DNA of 64,000 nucleotides from Clostridia bacterium. GTDB taxonomy: Bacteria > Bacillota > Clostridia > Christensenellales > CAG-138. Numbering within the stretch: position 1 is the first letter of the stretch; the number at the start of each line of letters is the position of its first letter. The stretch is taken from the NCBI GenBank assembly GCA_017538255.1, contig JAFYJD010000024.1, forward strand, positions 52,803-116,802. Direction: 5' to 3'. The notes beneath the pieces are model-generated. The model was not told where the DNA came from. It was given only the letters and a program-made list of their open reading frames with translations, and did not search any database. Positions 9,110 through 17,421 of the stretch are shown in pieces. A program made the position numbers and the translations under genes.

Positions 9110-11203
9110 ATGAGAACGGGCGAAGAAAAGCTCAACGGAGACATCAAAAAAGCATTCGAGGCGGCAACGCCGAATGTGCTCGATTCCGTACTTTCCTCTC
9201 TGGACTCGGAAAGGGGAAAGGTGGTTTCAATGAATACCGATACTAATACAAAAACCAAAAAAGCAAGGCCCCGCATCGTGGGGATCATAGCGGCAGCGGC
9301 TGCGTTTATGCTGATACTCGGCGCGGTGCTTGCCGTGGCGACACTCAACAAAACGGGCGACAAGGTCTTTGCAACGGTGCTGCTCGACGTTAACCCGAGC
9401 ATCGGCCTTGAGGTAAACAAGCAAGAAAAGGTGATAAGGGTCGACGCGCTCAACGAGGACGCAAAGATCATTATCGGAGATATGGATTTTGAAGGCAGCA
9501 GCATTGATGTTGCGGTCAACGCGCTGATCGGCTCGATGCTCCGCAAGGGCTATCTGAGCGATATCGCGAACTCGATCCTTATCACGGTCGACAACGCGGA
9601 CGCAAGGAAGGCTGCGGAACTGCAAAAACGCCTCGCGAGCGAGATCGAATCCGTGCTGGCGCACAGCGTCGGCGGCGCGGTCATCAGCCAGACCGTCGAG
9701 CATTCCGCGGAAGTATCCAAAGAAGCCGACGAATACGGCGTCAGCGTGGGCAAAGCCCAGTTGATAAACAGCATCATCAAGCAGACCGCGCAGAGATACA
9801 CTTTTGAGGATCTCGTGGCACTGAACATCAATGAACTCAACCTGCTTATGGGCAAAGAGGGCAGGACTGCGGAAAGCGACGGCCCCATCTATGAGGGCGC
9901 GCCGAGCGAGAACGCCTATATCGGCAGGGATCGTGCGATCGAGATCGCGCTCGAATATGCAAATATCAGCCGCTCTGCTGTGATCGGCAATATCATCTGC
10001 GAGTTTGAGTACGAGCACAACCGTATGGTATACGAGGTCGAGTTCTCGACGGCGGACGCCGAGTACGATGCCGATATCGACGCGGTAACGGGCGCGGTAA
10101 CCGATTTTGAGGTCGACAAGCATTTCGGTGCACCGATAACGAATCCTCCTGCGCCGAATCCTCCCGTAACGAACTCTCCCGCGCCGAATCCTCCCGTAAC
10201 CAACCCGCCGGCGCCGAATCCTCCCGTAACGAATCCTCCCGCGCCGAACTATATCGGAGAGGCGGCGGCAAAGCGCATAGCGTTTGAACGCGCCGGCGTT
10301 GCCGAGAGCCAGGTAAGGCAGCTCAAGATCAAACTCGACACCGAGAACGGCGTCAAGGTCTACGATGTGGAGTTCAAGGCGAACGGCTACGAGTACGATA
10401 TCGAGATCAACGCTTTGACAGGAGCCGTTATGAAGTTTGAAAAGGAGATCGACGACGACGCGAACCCGACACCGGCGCCGACCCAGCCCCCCGTGAGCAC
10501 GAACTATATCACGGCGGCAGAGGCCAAGGCGATCGCCCTCAAAAAAGCGGGCGTAACCGCGTCAGAAATCAGGAATTTCGAGATCGAATTCGATAAAGAA
10601 AACGGAGTATACGTGTACGAGATAGAGTTTGAAGCCAAGGGCTACGAATACGATATAACGGTAAACGCCAAGACGGGCGCCGTCATCAAGTTCGAGAGAG
10701 AAGTGGATACTGATTCCGCACCCAACCCGACCCAGGCCCCTGTGAGCACGAACTATATTACGGCCGAACAGGCCAAGGCGATCGCTCTCAAAAAAGCGGG
10801 CGTAACCGCGTCGGAAGTCAGGGATTTCGAGATCGAATTCGATAAAGAAAACGGAGTGTATGTTTACGAGATAGGGTTTGACGCCAAGGGCTACGAATAC
10901 GATATAACGGTAAACGCCAAGACGGGCACAGTCATCAAGTTCGAGAGGGAAGCGGATACTGATTCCGCACCCAACCCGACCCAGCCGCCCGCAGGGAACG
11001 GACTTATCACCGCGGCAGAGGCCAAGGCCATCGCTCTCAAACGGGCGGGGCTCACGGCGGCGCAGATAACGGCGTTTGAGATCGAACTCGACAAGGACGA
11101 CGGTATGTATGTGTACGAGGTGGAGTTCAAGGCGAACGGACGCGAATACAGCGTTGAGATAAACGCAAAGACGGGCGCCGTGATTGATTTTGACATAGAC
11201 TGA
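9110..11203 (+). CDS. RsgI-like transmembrane anti-sigma factor with five PepSY domains
   Basis: 697 residues: a cytoplasmic N-terminus of about 54 residues that likely binds the adjacent sigma factor; one TM helix (55-79); an RsgI-type middle domain from about 85 to 250 containing LLDVNPSIGLEVN, where the Asn95-Pro96 bond corresponds to the self-cleavage site known in RsgI/SEAL domains; then extracytoplasmic PepSY domains at about 270-342, 380-448, 464-531, 547-614 and 631-697. A proline-rich NPPAPNPPVT repeat separates the first and second PepSY; shorter Pro-rich linkers separate the rest. PepSY domains often act as protease inhibitors or wall-binding modules, so they probably provide the sensor here; that is inference. 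An AGGAGGGG site precedes the ATG. Confidence 0.85.
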   Translation: MRTGEEKLNGDIKKAFEAATPNVLDSVLSSLDSERGKVVSMNTDTNTKTKKARPRIVGIIAAAAAFMLILGAVLAVATLNKTGDKVFATVLLDVNPSIGLEVNKQEKVIRVDALNEDAKIIIGDMDFEGSSIDVAVNALIGSMLRKGYLSDIANSILITVDNADARKAAELQKRLASEIESVLAHSVGGAVISQTVEHSAEVSKEADEYGVSVGKAQLINSIIKQTAQRYTFEDLVALNINELNLLMGKEGRTAESDGPIYEGAPSENAYIGRDRAIEIALEYANISRSAVIGNIICEFEYEHNRMVYEVEFSTADAEYDADIDAVTGAVTDFEVDKHFGAPITNPPAPNPPVTNSPAPNPPVTNPPAPNPPVTNPPAPNYIGEAAAKRIAFERAGVAESQVRQLKIKLDTENGVKVYDVEFKANGYEYDIEINALTGAVMKFEKEIDDDANPTPAPTQPPVSTNYITAAEAKAIALKKAGVTASEIRNFEIEFDKENGVYVYEIEFEAKGYEYDITVNAKTGAVIKFEREVDTDSAPNPTQAPVSTNYITAEQAKAIALKKAGVTASEVRDFEIEFDKENGVYVYEIGFDAKGYEYDITVNAKTGTVIKFEREADTDSAPNPTQPPAGNGLITAAEAKAIALKRAGLTAAQITAFEIELDKDDGMYVYEVEFKANGREYSVEINAKTGAVIDFDID
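10141..10250 (+). repeat. 30-bp tandem repeat encoding NPPAPNPPVT linker
   Basis: About three and a half copies of a 30-bp unit encode a 10-residue Asn/Pro-rich linker between PepSY domains 1 and 2 of the anti-sigma factor. Copies differ at only a few bases, so copy number may vary between strains. Confidence 0.8.
10493..10984 (+). repeat. Tandem duplication of a 249-bp PepSY-plus-linker unit
   Basis: The unit starting GTGAGCAC at 10493 recurs at 10742, exactly 249 bp (83 codons) later, and the two are nearly identical at the DNA level across the PepSY coding region, including synonymous sites. This indicates a recent in-frame duplication creating PepSY domains 3 and 4. Confidence 0.85.
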
Positions 11204-11223
11204 AATGCAGTTGTGAACCACGG

Positions 11224-11250
11224 AAAGAAGGGGGCTTAGGCTCCCTCTTT
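11224..11250 (+). terminator. Terminator of the sigma/anti-sigma operon
   Basis: AAAG-A-AGGGGGC (11224-11235) pairs with GCTCCCTCTTT (11240-11250), with one bulge and one G-U pair, loop TTAG, and a short T-run. It lies 20 nt after the anti-sigma stop. Confidence 0.55.
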
Positions 11251-11302
11251 TCGTATTTGGGGCTAACCCGTGGGAGATGACGGGGCGCCGCTGCGGAGAC
11301 TT

Positions 11303-11332
11303 GCGGCTTTTTACAAAAGGCCGCGCTTTTTT
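11303..11332 (+). terminator. Second rho-independent terminator
   Basis: GCGGC-TTTT (11303-11311) pairs with AAAA-(G)-GCCGC (11315-11324), followed by GC and six T (11327-11332). It isolates the next transcription unit from upstream read-through. Confidence 0.7.
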
Positions 11333-11339
11333 ATTACGC

Positions 11340-11368
11340 TTGCCCCTTTGTTAATACTGTGTTATAAT
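11340..11368 (+). promoter_or_regulatory. Promoter of the KamB/KamC-like pair
   Basis: TTGCCC (11340-11345), 17-nt spacer, consensus TATAAT (11363-11368). The RNA start would be near 11375, at the ribosome binding site, leaving a very short 5' leader. Confidence 0.6.
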
Positions 11369-11388
11369 GTTATTTGGAGGAATGGCGT

Positions 11389-12381
11389 TTGCTGTATGAA
11401 CTGATAAAACCTTATACTTCCGTTTCCACGATAGGAATGTGCAAAAACGCCGGAAAGACCACGGCGCTCAACAGGCTTATCGCGGAGTGCGCGGCCGAAA
11501 ACGAGACCGCAGCTCTCACCTCGGTCGGCAGGGACGGCGAACGCAGCGACGTTGTTACGGGCACCAAAAAGCCCGAGATTTTTGTCTATGACGGCACGCT
11601 AATCGCTACGGCGGCAGCGGCGCTCGACCTTGGCGATATCTCGCGCGAGATCGTTGAAACGACGGGGATGCCCACCCCTATGGGAGAGGTCATCATAGCG
11701 CGCGCAAGGAGCGACGGCTACGTTCAGCTCGCAGGCCCGTCTATGACTGCGCAGATAAAGCGCCTTAACGCGGAGTTCGTTGCGCGCGGCGCGCGGCGCA
11801 TCTTAATTGACGGCGCGCTGAGCCGCAAATCGCTTGCGATACCGAGCGTCAGCGACGCGGCGATACTGTCAACGGGCGCGAGTTATTCGCGGGATATGAA
11901 AAAGACCGTTGAGGATACCGCGCACGCGATAAGGCTGATGAGCCTTGAAAAAACGGGCTTTGACCGCGCACGGGAGGCGTCAAACAAAAAGTTCACGCTC
12001 TATTCGCGCGATGAAACATCGGGGTTTGATTCCGCAAAGGACGCGGCGGAGCGCGTAAGGGACGGAGGGATCCGTGCCGTACGTATGCTCGGCGGCATCA
12101 CCGACGCTGTGATAGAGGCGTTCTTCGCGGCGGGGCGCGCGCTTGACGAAGTTGAGTTCATCTGCGAGGACGGAAGCAGGCTTCTGTTTGAAAAAAAGAA
12201 CTTCGACAAACTCCTGCGTGCAGGCGCAAGGCTGACGGCGCTTGAGAGGACGAAGATCGCCGCCGTTACCGTGAACGCGTTCTCCGCATACGGCGACGAT
12301 TACGACGCCGCGGCGTTTTCGGCGGCGGTACGCGAAGCAACGGGCGGCTCAGTGCCCGTTATAGACGTTATGGAAGGATAG
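11389..12381 (+). CDS. P-loop protein resembling KamB (aminomutase reactivase subunit)
   Basis: 330 residues with a Walker A loop in GMCKNAGKTTALNRLI near the N-terminus and a conserved SVGRDGE segment soon after. Sequence character and the MutS-type partner gene 4 nt downstream match the KamB/KamC pair found in lysine-fermentation clusters, where they are thought to reactivate the B12-dependent lysine 5,6-aminomutase. Start choice: the frame opens at TTG 11374, but that TTG is part of the TTGGAGG ribosome binding site, so TTG 11389 (8 nt after GGAGG) is preferred. No aminomutase or other lysine-degradation gene is in the window, so the substrate is unknown. Family assignment is from recognition of motifs, not a search. 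Confidence 0.6.
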   Translation: MLYELIKPYTSVSTIGMCKNAGKTTALNRLIAECAAENETAALTSVGRDGERSDVVTGTKKPEIFVYDGTLIATAAAALDLGDISREIVETTGMPTPMGEVIIARARSDGYVQLAGPSMTAQIKRLNAEFVARGARRILIDGALSRKSLAIPSVSDAAILSTGASYSRDMKKTVEDTAHAIRLMSLEKTGFDRAREASNKKFTLYSRDETSGFDSAKDAAERVRDGGIRAVRMLGGITDAVIEAFFAAGRALDEVEFICEDGSRLLFEKKNFDKLLRAGARLTALERTKIAAVTVNAFSAYGDDYDAAAFSAAVREATGGSVPVIDVMEG

Positions 12382-12385
12382 AGGG

Positions 12386-13867
12386 ATGCTGGATACAAAG
12401 CAACTTTCGGATATAGGGTTCAACTATGTGCTTGAAAAACTCGAGCCTTGCTCGCCGTTCGGGGAGGAGTTGAAGCGCGCTCTCAAAAACGCTTTTTATA
12501 CCGATATCGAACTTCTTAAAAACGAATACGAAAACATCCGCATATTGAGCGAGGCGATAGAAACAAATCGGGATGCGTATCTGGCCGTCGCAAGGGCGCT
12601 GATGCATTTTAAGGATGTGCGCCATTCGATAAAGAGGAGCGAAAGCGCCGCGCTGACGGATGTTGAACTGTTTGAGATAAAGCGATTTTTGATGGGCGCG
12701 GAGACCCTTGCGGACGCCGCTAAGGACTTCCCGGCGATCGAAAAACTCAGCGGCATACGCATATTCAGGCTGACTGAAGCGCTCGATATCGTAGATCCCG
12801 ACGGTATGCGCGCGCAGACGTTCCGCCTTGCGGACAGCTGCTCCGACGAACTCGCGCGCATCAGGCGCGAAAGAAAGACCGTTGACGGCGCGCTTCGGGC
12901 GCTTCCTGCGGGCAGCCCGGACAGGGACGCGCTCGCCGCTCGGCGAACGCTTATCGCCGCGCTCGAAGAAAACGAGGAATCGCGGCTTCGCAGCGAGATG
13001 TCGGCGGCGCTCTCGCACCACGCCGAAAGGGCGCTCGAACTTGCGGAGTCGATAGCCAAACTCGATCTCGCGCTTGCAAAGGCAAAACTGATGCTCGATC
13101 ACGGCGCGGTGCTGCCGCGGATCGTGCCTCTCGGCGAGAGCCCGATAGAGTTCACAGATATGCTTAACCCCAATACGGACGCGCTCCTAAGGGGAACAGG
13201 GCAGAGGTTCACACCCGTTTCGATAGAGGTGGGAACAGGTTCGACGGTCATCACGGGCGCGAATATGGGCGGCAAATCCGTCGCAATAAAAACGCTTGCG
13301 CTCAACACCTTTTTGGCGCGTGTGGGCATGCCTGTTTTCGCCAAAAGCGCGGTCGTGCCGATGGTCGCGGACATACACCTTCTGTCCGAGGACGCGGAGG
13401 ACAGCCGCAGGGGGCTTTCGAGTTTCGGCGGCGAGATGGTCAACTTTGACCGCATAATCACCGCCGCGGACGCGGAGGACGGCGCGCTCGTACTTCTTGA
13501 CGAGTTCGCGCGTGGCACCAACCCGAGCGAGGGTTCGGCGCTCGTGAGGGCTGCGGTGCGCTACTTTGAAAAAAAACGCAGTTCCTTTGCCGTAATAACC
13601 ACCCACTTTGACGACGTGGCGTGCCTTGCGCCGACGCATTATCAGGTTATGGGCCTGAGAAACGCGAACGAGGAGGAACTCGACGCCGCGCTTTCGCGCG
13701 CGGGCGGTGCCGCTTCGCACAAAGAACTGCTCGCAAGGTTTATGGACTACGGTCTTTTCAGGGCCGAACGGGATATGAATCCCCCGCGCGACGCGCTCAA
13801 AATATGCAGGGCGCTTCGCATTTCAAAGGATTTTCTCGAATGTGTTGACGATCAGCGCATTCGTTGA
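12386..13867 (+). CDS. MutS-family ATPase resembling KamC
   Basis: 493 residues. The C-terminal ABC-type ATPase shows Walker A GANMGGKSVAIKT, LSSFGGEMVNFDRI (signature region) and Walker B LVLLDEFARGTNPSEG, followed by a conserved His in TTHFDD. The N-terminal half is helical and corresponds to the MutS core/lever; mismatch-recognition and Smr nuclease domains are absent, so it is not MutS or full MutS2. Together with the preceding P-loop gene (4-nt gap) it matches the KamB/KamC reactivase pair. A GGATAGAGGG stretch just before the ATG provides the binding site. Confidence 0.7.
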   Translation: MLDTKQLSDIGFNYVLEKLEPCSPFGEELKRALKNAFYTDIELLKNEYENIRILSEAIETNRDAYLAVARALMHFKDVRHSIKRSESAALTDVELFEIKRFLMGAETLADAAKDFPAIEKLSGIRIFRLTEALDIVDPDGMRAQTFRLADSCSDELARIRRERKTVDGALRALPAGSPDRDALAARRTLIAALEENEESRLRSEMSAALSHHAERALELAESIAKLDLALAKAKLMLDHGAVLPRIVPLGESPIEFTDMLNPNTDALLRGTGQRFTPVSIEVGTGSTVITGANMGGKSVAIKTLALNTFLARVGMPVFAKSAVVPMVADIHLLSEDAEDSRRGLSSFGGEMVNFDRIITAADAEDGALVLLDEFARGTNPSEGSALVRAAVRYFEKKRSSFAVITTHFDDVACLAPTHYQVMGLRNANEEELDAALSRAGGAASHKELLARFMDYGLFRAERDMNPPRDALKICRALRISKDFLECVDDQRIR

Positions 13868-13913
13868 GAATATAAACAAAATACAAAAACAAAAACCTTC
13901 ATCGGAGGAAAGA

Positions 13914-14822
13914 ATGAACACTAAGTTTTATCGTATCGTTGCCATCGTTGCCGCCGCATTTATGCTTCTTGCATTTGCGGGCTGTCTGATGCCTTCATCG
14001 AATCAGGAGACCCCAAAGGTCGAGATCGAGGAATCGACCGCTTCCGCGATCGATCACGGCGATCGCCAACTCGTCTTTAGCCCCGTTGCTCAAAATATGA
14101 AGATAACGGTCAACACCGATACGGTCATCGGCTATTTTTGCTATAAGGACAACGAACTGAGGATCCTTACGGAAAACACCAAATCGGAAAAGGCGGACGA
14201 CAGCATCGAGTATGACGTAAAACTTGTCAAGGAAGACGGGACCGTCGCTTCGGCGGACGAATACGAATGCGAGATCGTCAACGACGAAAAAAACAATTAC
14301 AACGGTTGGCTCCGCATCAATTCCTCGGTCATAGGACATATCGAAATCAGCGCCAATGCCGCGAACGGCTCAAGGGTAGATGTTGAGGAGATCGCGGTCG
14401 CCAAGCGCAGCGTGTCCATATTCGACATCCTTCTCGGTGCGATAGGTCTGTACCTGCTGTTTGCGGGCATCGTCGGTCGCGGCAAACTCTACGAATCCGA
14501 GTTCGTCAAAGAGGGCAAGGAAGAAAAGCGCAAACTCATCATCCGCATATCCTGCCTCGTGATCGGCGCTTTGATGGTCGCCAACTTCGTTGTAAGATTG
14601 CTTAACGGCTACAACAAAGATACGCTCAATACCGTCAACACCGTGCTGCTTATCGCAATGATCGTTGCGTTCTTCGTGGCGATGGCGTTCCTTCGTCCCT
14701 GCACCGATCAGAATAAAAAGATGGAGGCGCGGGCGGGAATCGGCGGCGCGGGCAGAAAGAACACTTCCGCCGCATTCGAGTTCGACGAGGACGAACCCAC
14801 CCTGGACGACATCCAAAAATAA
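13914..14822 (+). CDS. Lipoprotein with two C-terminal membrane segments, unknown function
   Basis: 302 residues. The N-terminus is a lipoprotein signal (MNTKFYRIVAIVAAAF, lipobox LAFAGC). An extracytoplasmic domain of about 150 residues follows, then three hydrophobic stretches (SIFDILLGAIGLYLLFAGIV, a second starting LIIRISCLVIGAL, a third starting VNTVLLIAMIVAFFVAM), and a charged cytoplasmic tail. The frame extends upstream to 13842, but ATG 13914 has a CGGAGG site and yields the signal peptide. It is 18 nt before the PfoR-like gene, so the two are probably cotranscribed. No family recognised. Confidence 0.75.
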   Translation: MNTKFYRIVAIVAAAFMLLAFAGCLMPSSNQETPKVEIEESTASAIDHGDRQLVFSPVAQNMKITVNTDTVIGYFCYKDNELRILTENTKSEKADDSIEYDVKLVKEDGTVASADEYECEIVNDEKNNYNGWLRINSSVIGHIEISANAANGSRVDVEEIAVAKRSVSIFDILLGAIGLYLLFAGIVGRGKLYESEFVKEGKEEKRKLIIRISCLVIGALMVANFVVRLLNGYNKDTLNTVNTVLLIAMIVAFFVAMAFLRPCTDQNKKMEARAGIGGAGRKNTSAAFEFDEDEPTLDDIQK

Positions 14823-14840
14823 GCACCGCGTTCGGGTACT

Positions 14841-15956
14841 GTGAATAAAAATATGCAAAGCGCAAACCAAAACGCGGCAAAGCGCGGCGTTAAAGAGGGC
14901 ATAAAGTATTATGCCGACAGGTATTTTATAAAGGCGATGGGCGCAATGGCGAAGGGCATCTTTGCTTCGCTCCTTATCGGAACGATCCTAACACAGTTTG
15001 CGAGGATCCCGTGGGAACCGCTTCAAAACGTGCTCAACGCTCTGGTTGCCGTATGCACGAACGGCTATGTTATCGGCGCTGCGATAGGCGCGGCGATCGC
15101 GCTTGCGCTCGGTGCAAAAACGCTCACGCTCTGTTCGGCGGTCGTTGTCGGTGCGATAGGCTACACGAGCGGCGCGGGCGGCGCGGGTCCCGTGGGTTCA
15201 TACGTTGCCGCGGTCATCGCAACGGAAACGGGCAGGCTCGTTGAGGGCAGGACAAAGATAGACATACTGCTCGTTCCGCTTGCGGCGCTGCTCACGGGCG
15301 GCGTTATCGGATACCTGCTCGGCAGGCCGCTCGGCGCGTTTATGAACTGGCTTGGACAGACGATCGGCAAGGCGACCTACCTCAACCCGATACCTATGGG
15401 CATCATTATCTCCGTTACGATCGGGCTCACGCTCACGGCGCCGATATCAAGCGCAGCGATCGCAGCGATGATCTTTTCCGACAAACTGCTCACGGGCGAT
15501 CCGAACTTCGACCTCGGCCTCAAACTCGCCGCGGGCGCGGCGACCATCGGCTGCTGCTGCCATATGGTGGGCTTTGCGGCAGCGAGTTTTCGCGAAAACC
15601 GCTGGGGAGGCGTCGTATCGCTCGGATTGGGGACTTCGATGCTTCAGGTGCCAAATGTTTTAAAGCATCCGCAGATCATAATCCCGCCCGTCATCGCAAG
15701 CGCGATCCTCGGCCCGCTCGGCACGACCGTATTCCAAATGAAGAATATCGGCGTTGCGGGAGGAATGGGCACCTGCGGGCTCGTCGGGCAGATAGGAACG
15801 TTCACGACTATGCTCGCGGAGGGGAGCGACTGGTGGATGATACTTATAAAGGTGCTTATCCTGCACATACTTGCGCCCGCGCTTTTGACGCTAACGCTCA
15901 GCGAACTGATGCGCCGCTTCAAATGGATAAAGAAGAACGATATGCTTCTTGAATAA
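14841..15956 (+). CDS. PfoR-type PTS EIIC-like membrane protein
   Basis: 371 residues, highly hydrophobic, about ten predicted membrane segments with Gly-rich stretches (GAIGYTSGAGGAGPVGSYVA; LTLTAPISSAAIAAM; GMGTCGLVGQIGTF). It resembles the PTS_EIIC_2/PfoR family, named after a Clostridium perfringens locus affecting toxin expression; the family lacks the other PTS domains, and transport or regulatory function is not established. The GTG at 14841 has no clear binding site; ATG 14853 is an alternative start. Confidence 0.75.
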   Translation: MNKNMQSANQNAAKRGVKEGIKYYADRYFIKAMGAMAKGIFASLLIGTILTQFARIPWEPLQNVLNALVAVCTNGYVIGAAIGAAIALALGAKTLTLCSAVVVGAIGYTSGAGGAGPVGSYVAAVIATETGRLVEGRTKIDILLVPLAALLTGGVIGYLLGRPLGAFMNWLGQTIGKATYLNPIPMGIIISVTIGLTLTAPISSAAIAAMIFSDKLLTGDPNFDLGLKLAAGAATIGCCCHMVGFAAASFRENRWGGVVSLGLGTSMLQVPNVLKHPQIIIPPVIASAILGPLGTTVFQMKNIGVAGGMGTCGLVGQIGTFTTMLAEGSDWWMILIKVLILHILAPALLTLTLSELMRRFKWIKKNDMLLE

Positions 15957-15988
15957 TAAGGCAAACCGACAGGAGAAACAAAACTAAA

Positions 15989-17398
15989 ATGGTAAACAAC
16001 AAGTTCTATCTATACAATACGCTGACAAAACAGGTAGACGAGTTCATCCCGCGCGAAAAGGACAGGGTCAGTATGTATACCTGCGGTCCGACCGTATACC
16101 ACTACGCGCACATCGGCAATCTTCGCAGTTATATAATGGAGGATGTGCTCGAAAAGTTTTTGCGTTATATCGGCTATGACGTTAAGCGCGTTATGAACAT
16201 CACCGACGTGGGACATCTTGCGAGCGACGGCGACACCGGCGAGGACAAGATGGTCGCCGGCGCAAAGCGCGAGGGCAAGACCGTTATGCAGATAGCCAAG
16301 TTCTACGAGGATGCGTTCTTTGAGGACTGCAGGGCGCTGAATATAAAGACCCCAGATGTTGTCGAGCCTGCGACCAACTGCATCGACGAATACATAAAAC
16401 TGATAGAAAAACTTTTTGAGAACGGCTATGCTTACGAGGCGGGCGGAAACATCTATTTTGACACCTCAAAACTCGCGGATTATTACGCGCTGACAGGACA
16501 TTCTTCGGACGATCTGCTCGTCGGCGTGCGCGACGATGTTGAAGCGGACGGCAACAAACGCAATAAATCAGACTTTGTGCTCTGGTTTACAAAATCCAAG
16601 TTCGATTCGCAGGAACTCAAATGGGATTCCCCGTGGGGCGTCGGCTACCCGGGCTGGCATATCGAGTGCTCCGCTATCGGTATGAAGCACCTCGGCGAAC
16701 ACCTCGATCTGCATTGCGGCGGCGTTGACAATATCTTTCCGCACCACACCAATGAGATCGCCCAGAGCGAAGCTGCGATAGGGCACGGGTGGTGCCGCCA
16801 TTGGTTCCATATCCAACATCTCAACGACCGCGCGGGCAAGATGAGCAAATCAAAAGGCAATATCCTGACGGTTTCCGTGCTCAAAGAAAAGGGCTACGAT
16901 CCGCTCGTATACCGTATGTTCTGCCTGAAGAGCCATTACAGAAAGCCTCTCGAGTTCACGTTTGATACGCTCGACAATGCGAAGGCGGAGTATGATCGCC
17001 TCAAAAACCGCGTCGCCGCGATAGCGGACGAGGGCGAACTCGACGAAAGGGCGTTCGACGAATACCGCGAAAGGTTCATCGAAAATGTTGGCAACGATAT
17101 GAATACTTCACTCGGGCTCACCGTGCTTTACGACGTGCTGAAGGCCGATATTTCGGGCAAGACCAAACTTGCGCTTATAAACGATTTTGACCGTGTGCTT
17201 TCGCTCGATCTTACGGGCGGCGCAAAACAGGAGCATTCGGACGAACTTACCGAATACGTCGAAAGGATGATAGCGGAGCGCGCCGAAGCGAAGAAGAACA
17301 AGGACTGGGCACGAGCGGATGAGATACGAAACGAACTCGCCGAAAAGGGGATAACGCTCAAAGATTCCAAGGAAGGCACGAGTTGGACAAAGGCGTAA
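15989..17398 (+). CDS. cysS: Cysteine-tRNA ligase
   Basis: Charges tRNA-Cys with cysteine in the cytoplasm. Class I synthetase of 469 residues with the HIGH-type motif HIGN in GPTVYHYAHIGNLR, the KMSKS motif in GKMSKSKGN, and the zinc-binding set including Cys in YTCGP and the GWHIECS and HHTNE segments. An AGGAG site precedes the ATG. No T-box leader is visible in the 32 nt between it and the preceding gene, so it is probably read from an upstream promoter. It heads a run with DUF1385, prmC and prfA. Confidence 0.97.
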   Translation: MVNNKFYLYNTLTKQVDEFIPREKDRVSMYTCGPTVYHYAHIGNLRSYIMEDVLEKFLRYIGYDVKRVMNITDVGHLASDGDTGEDKMVAGAKREGKTVMQIAKFYEDAFFEDCRALNIKTPDVVEPATNCIDEYIKLIEKLFENGYAYEAGGNIYFDTSKLADYYALTGHSSDDLLVGVRDDVEADGNKRNKSDFVLWFTKSKFDSQELKWDSPWGVGYPGWHIECSAIGMKHLGEHLDLHCGGVDNIFPHHTNEIAQSEAAIGHGWCRHWFHIQHLNDRAGKMSKSKGNILTVSVLKEKGYDPLVYRMFCLKSHYRKPLEFTFDTLDNAKAEYDRLKNRVAAIADEGELDERAFDEYRERFIENVGNDMNTSLGLTVLYDVLKADISGKTKLALINDFDRVLSLDLTGGAKQEHSDELTEYVERMIAERAEAKKNKDWARADEIRNELAEKGITLKDSKEGTSWTKA

Positions 17399-17421
17399 AA
17401 AGCGCCATTAAGGAGATCTGT

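Noticed and set aside
13846..13885. Promoter before the lipoprotein at 13914 (TTGACG and TATAAA)
   Set aside because: The hexamers are 20 nt apart and overlap the end of the MutS-like gene; not convincing.
15957..15988. T-box leader for cysS (and likewise for serS at 23924-24008)
   Set aside because: The gaps are too short and lack the AGGGTGG-type T-box core.
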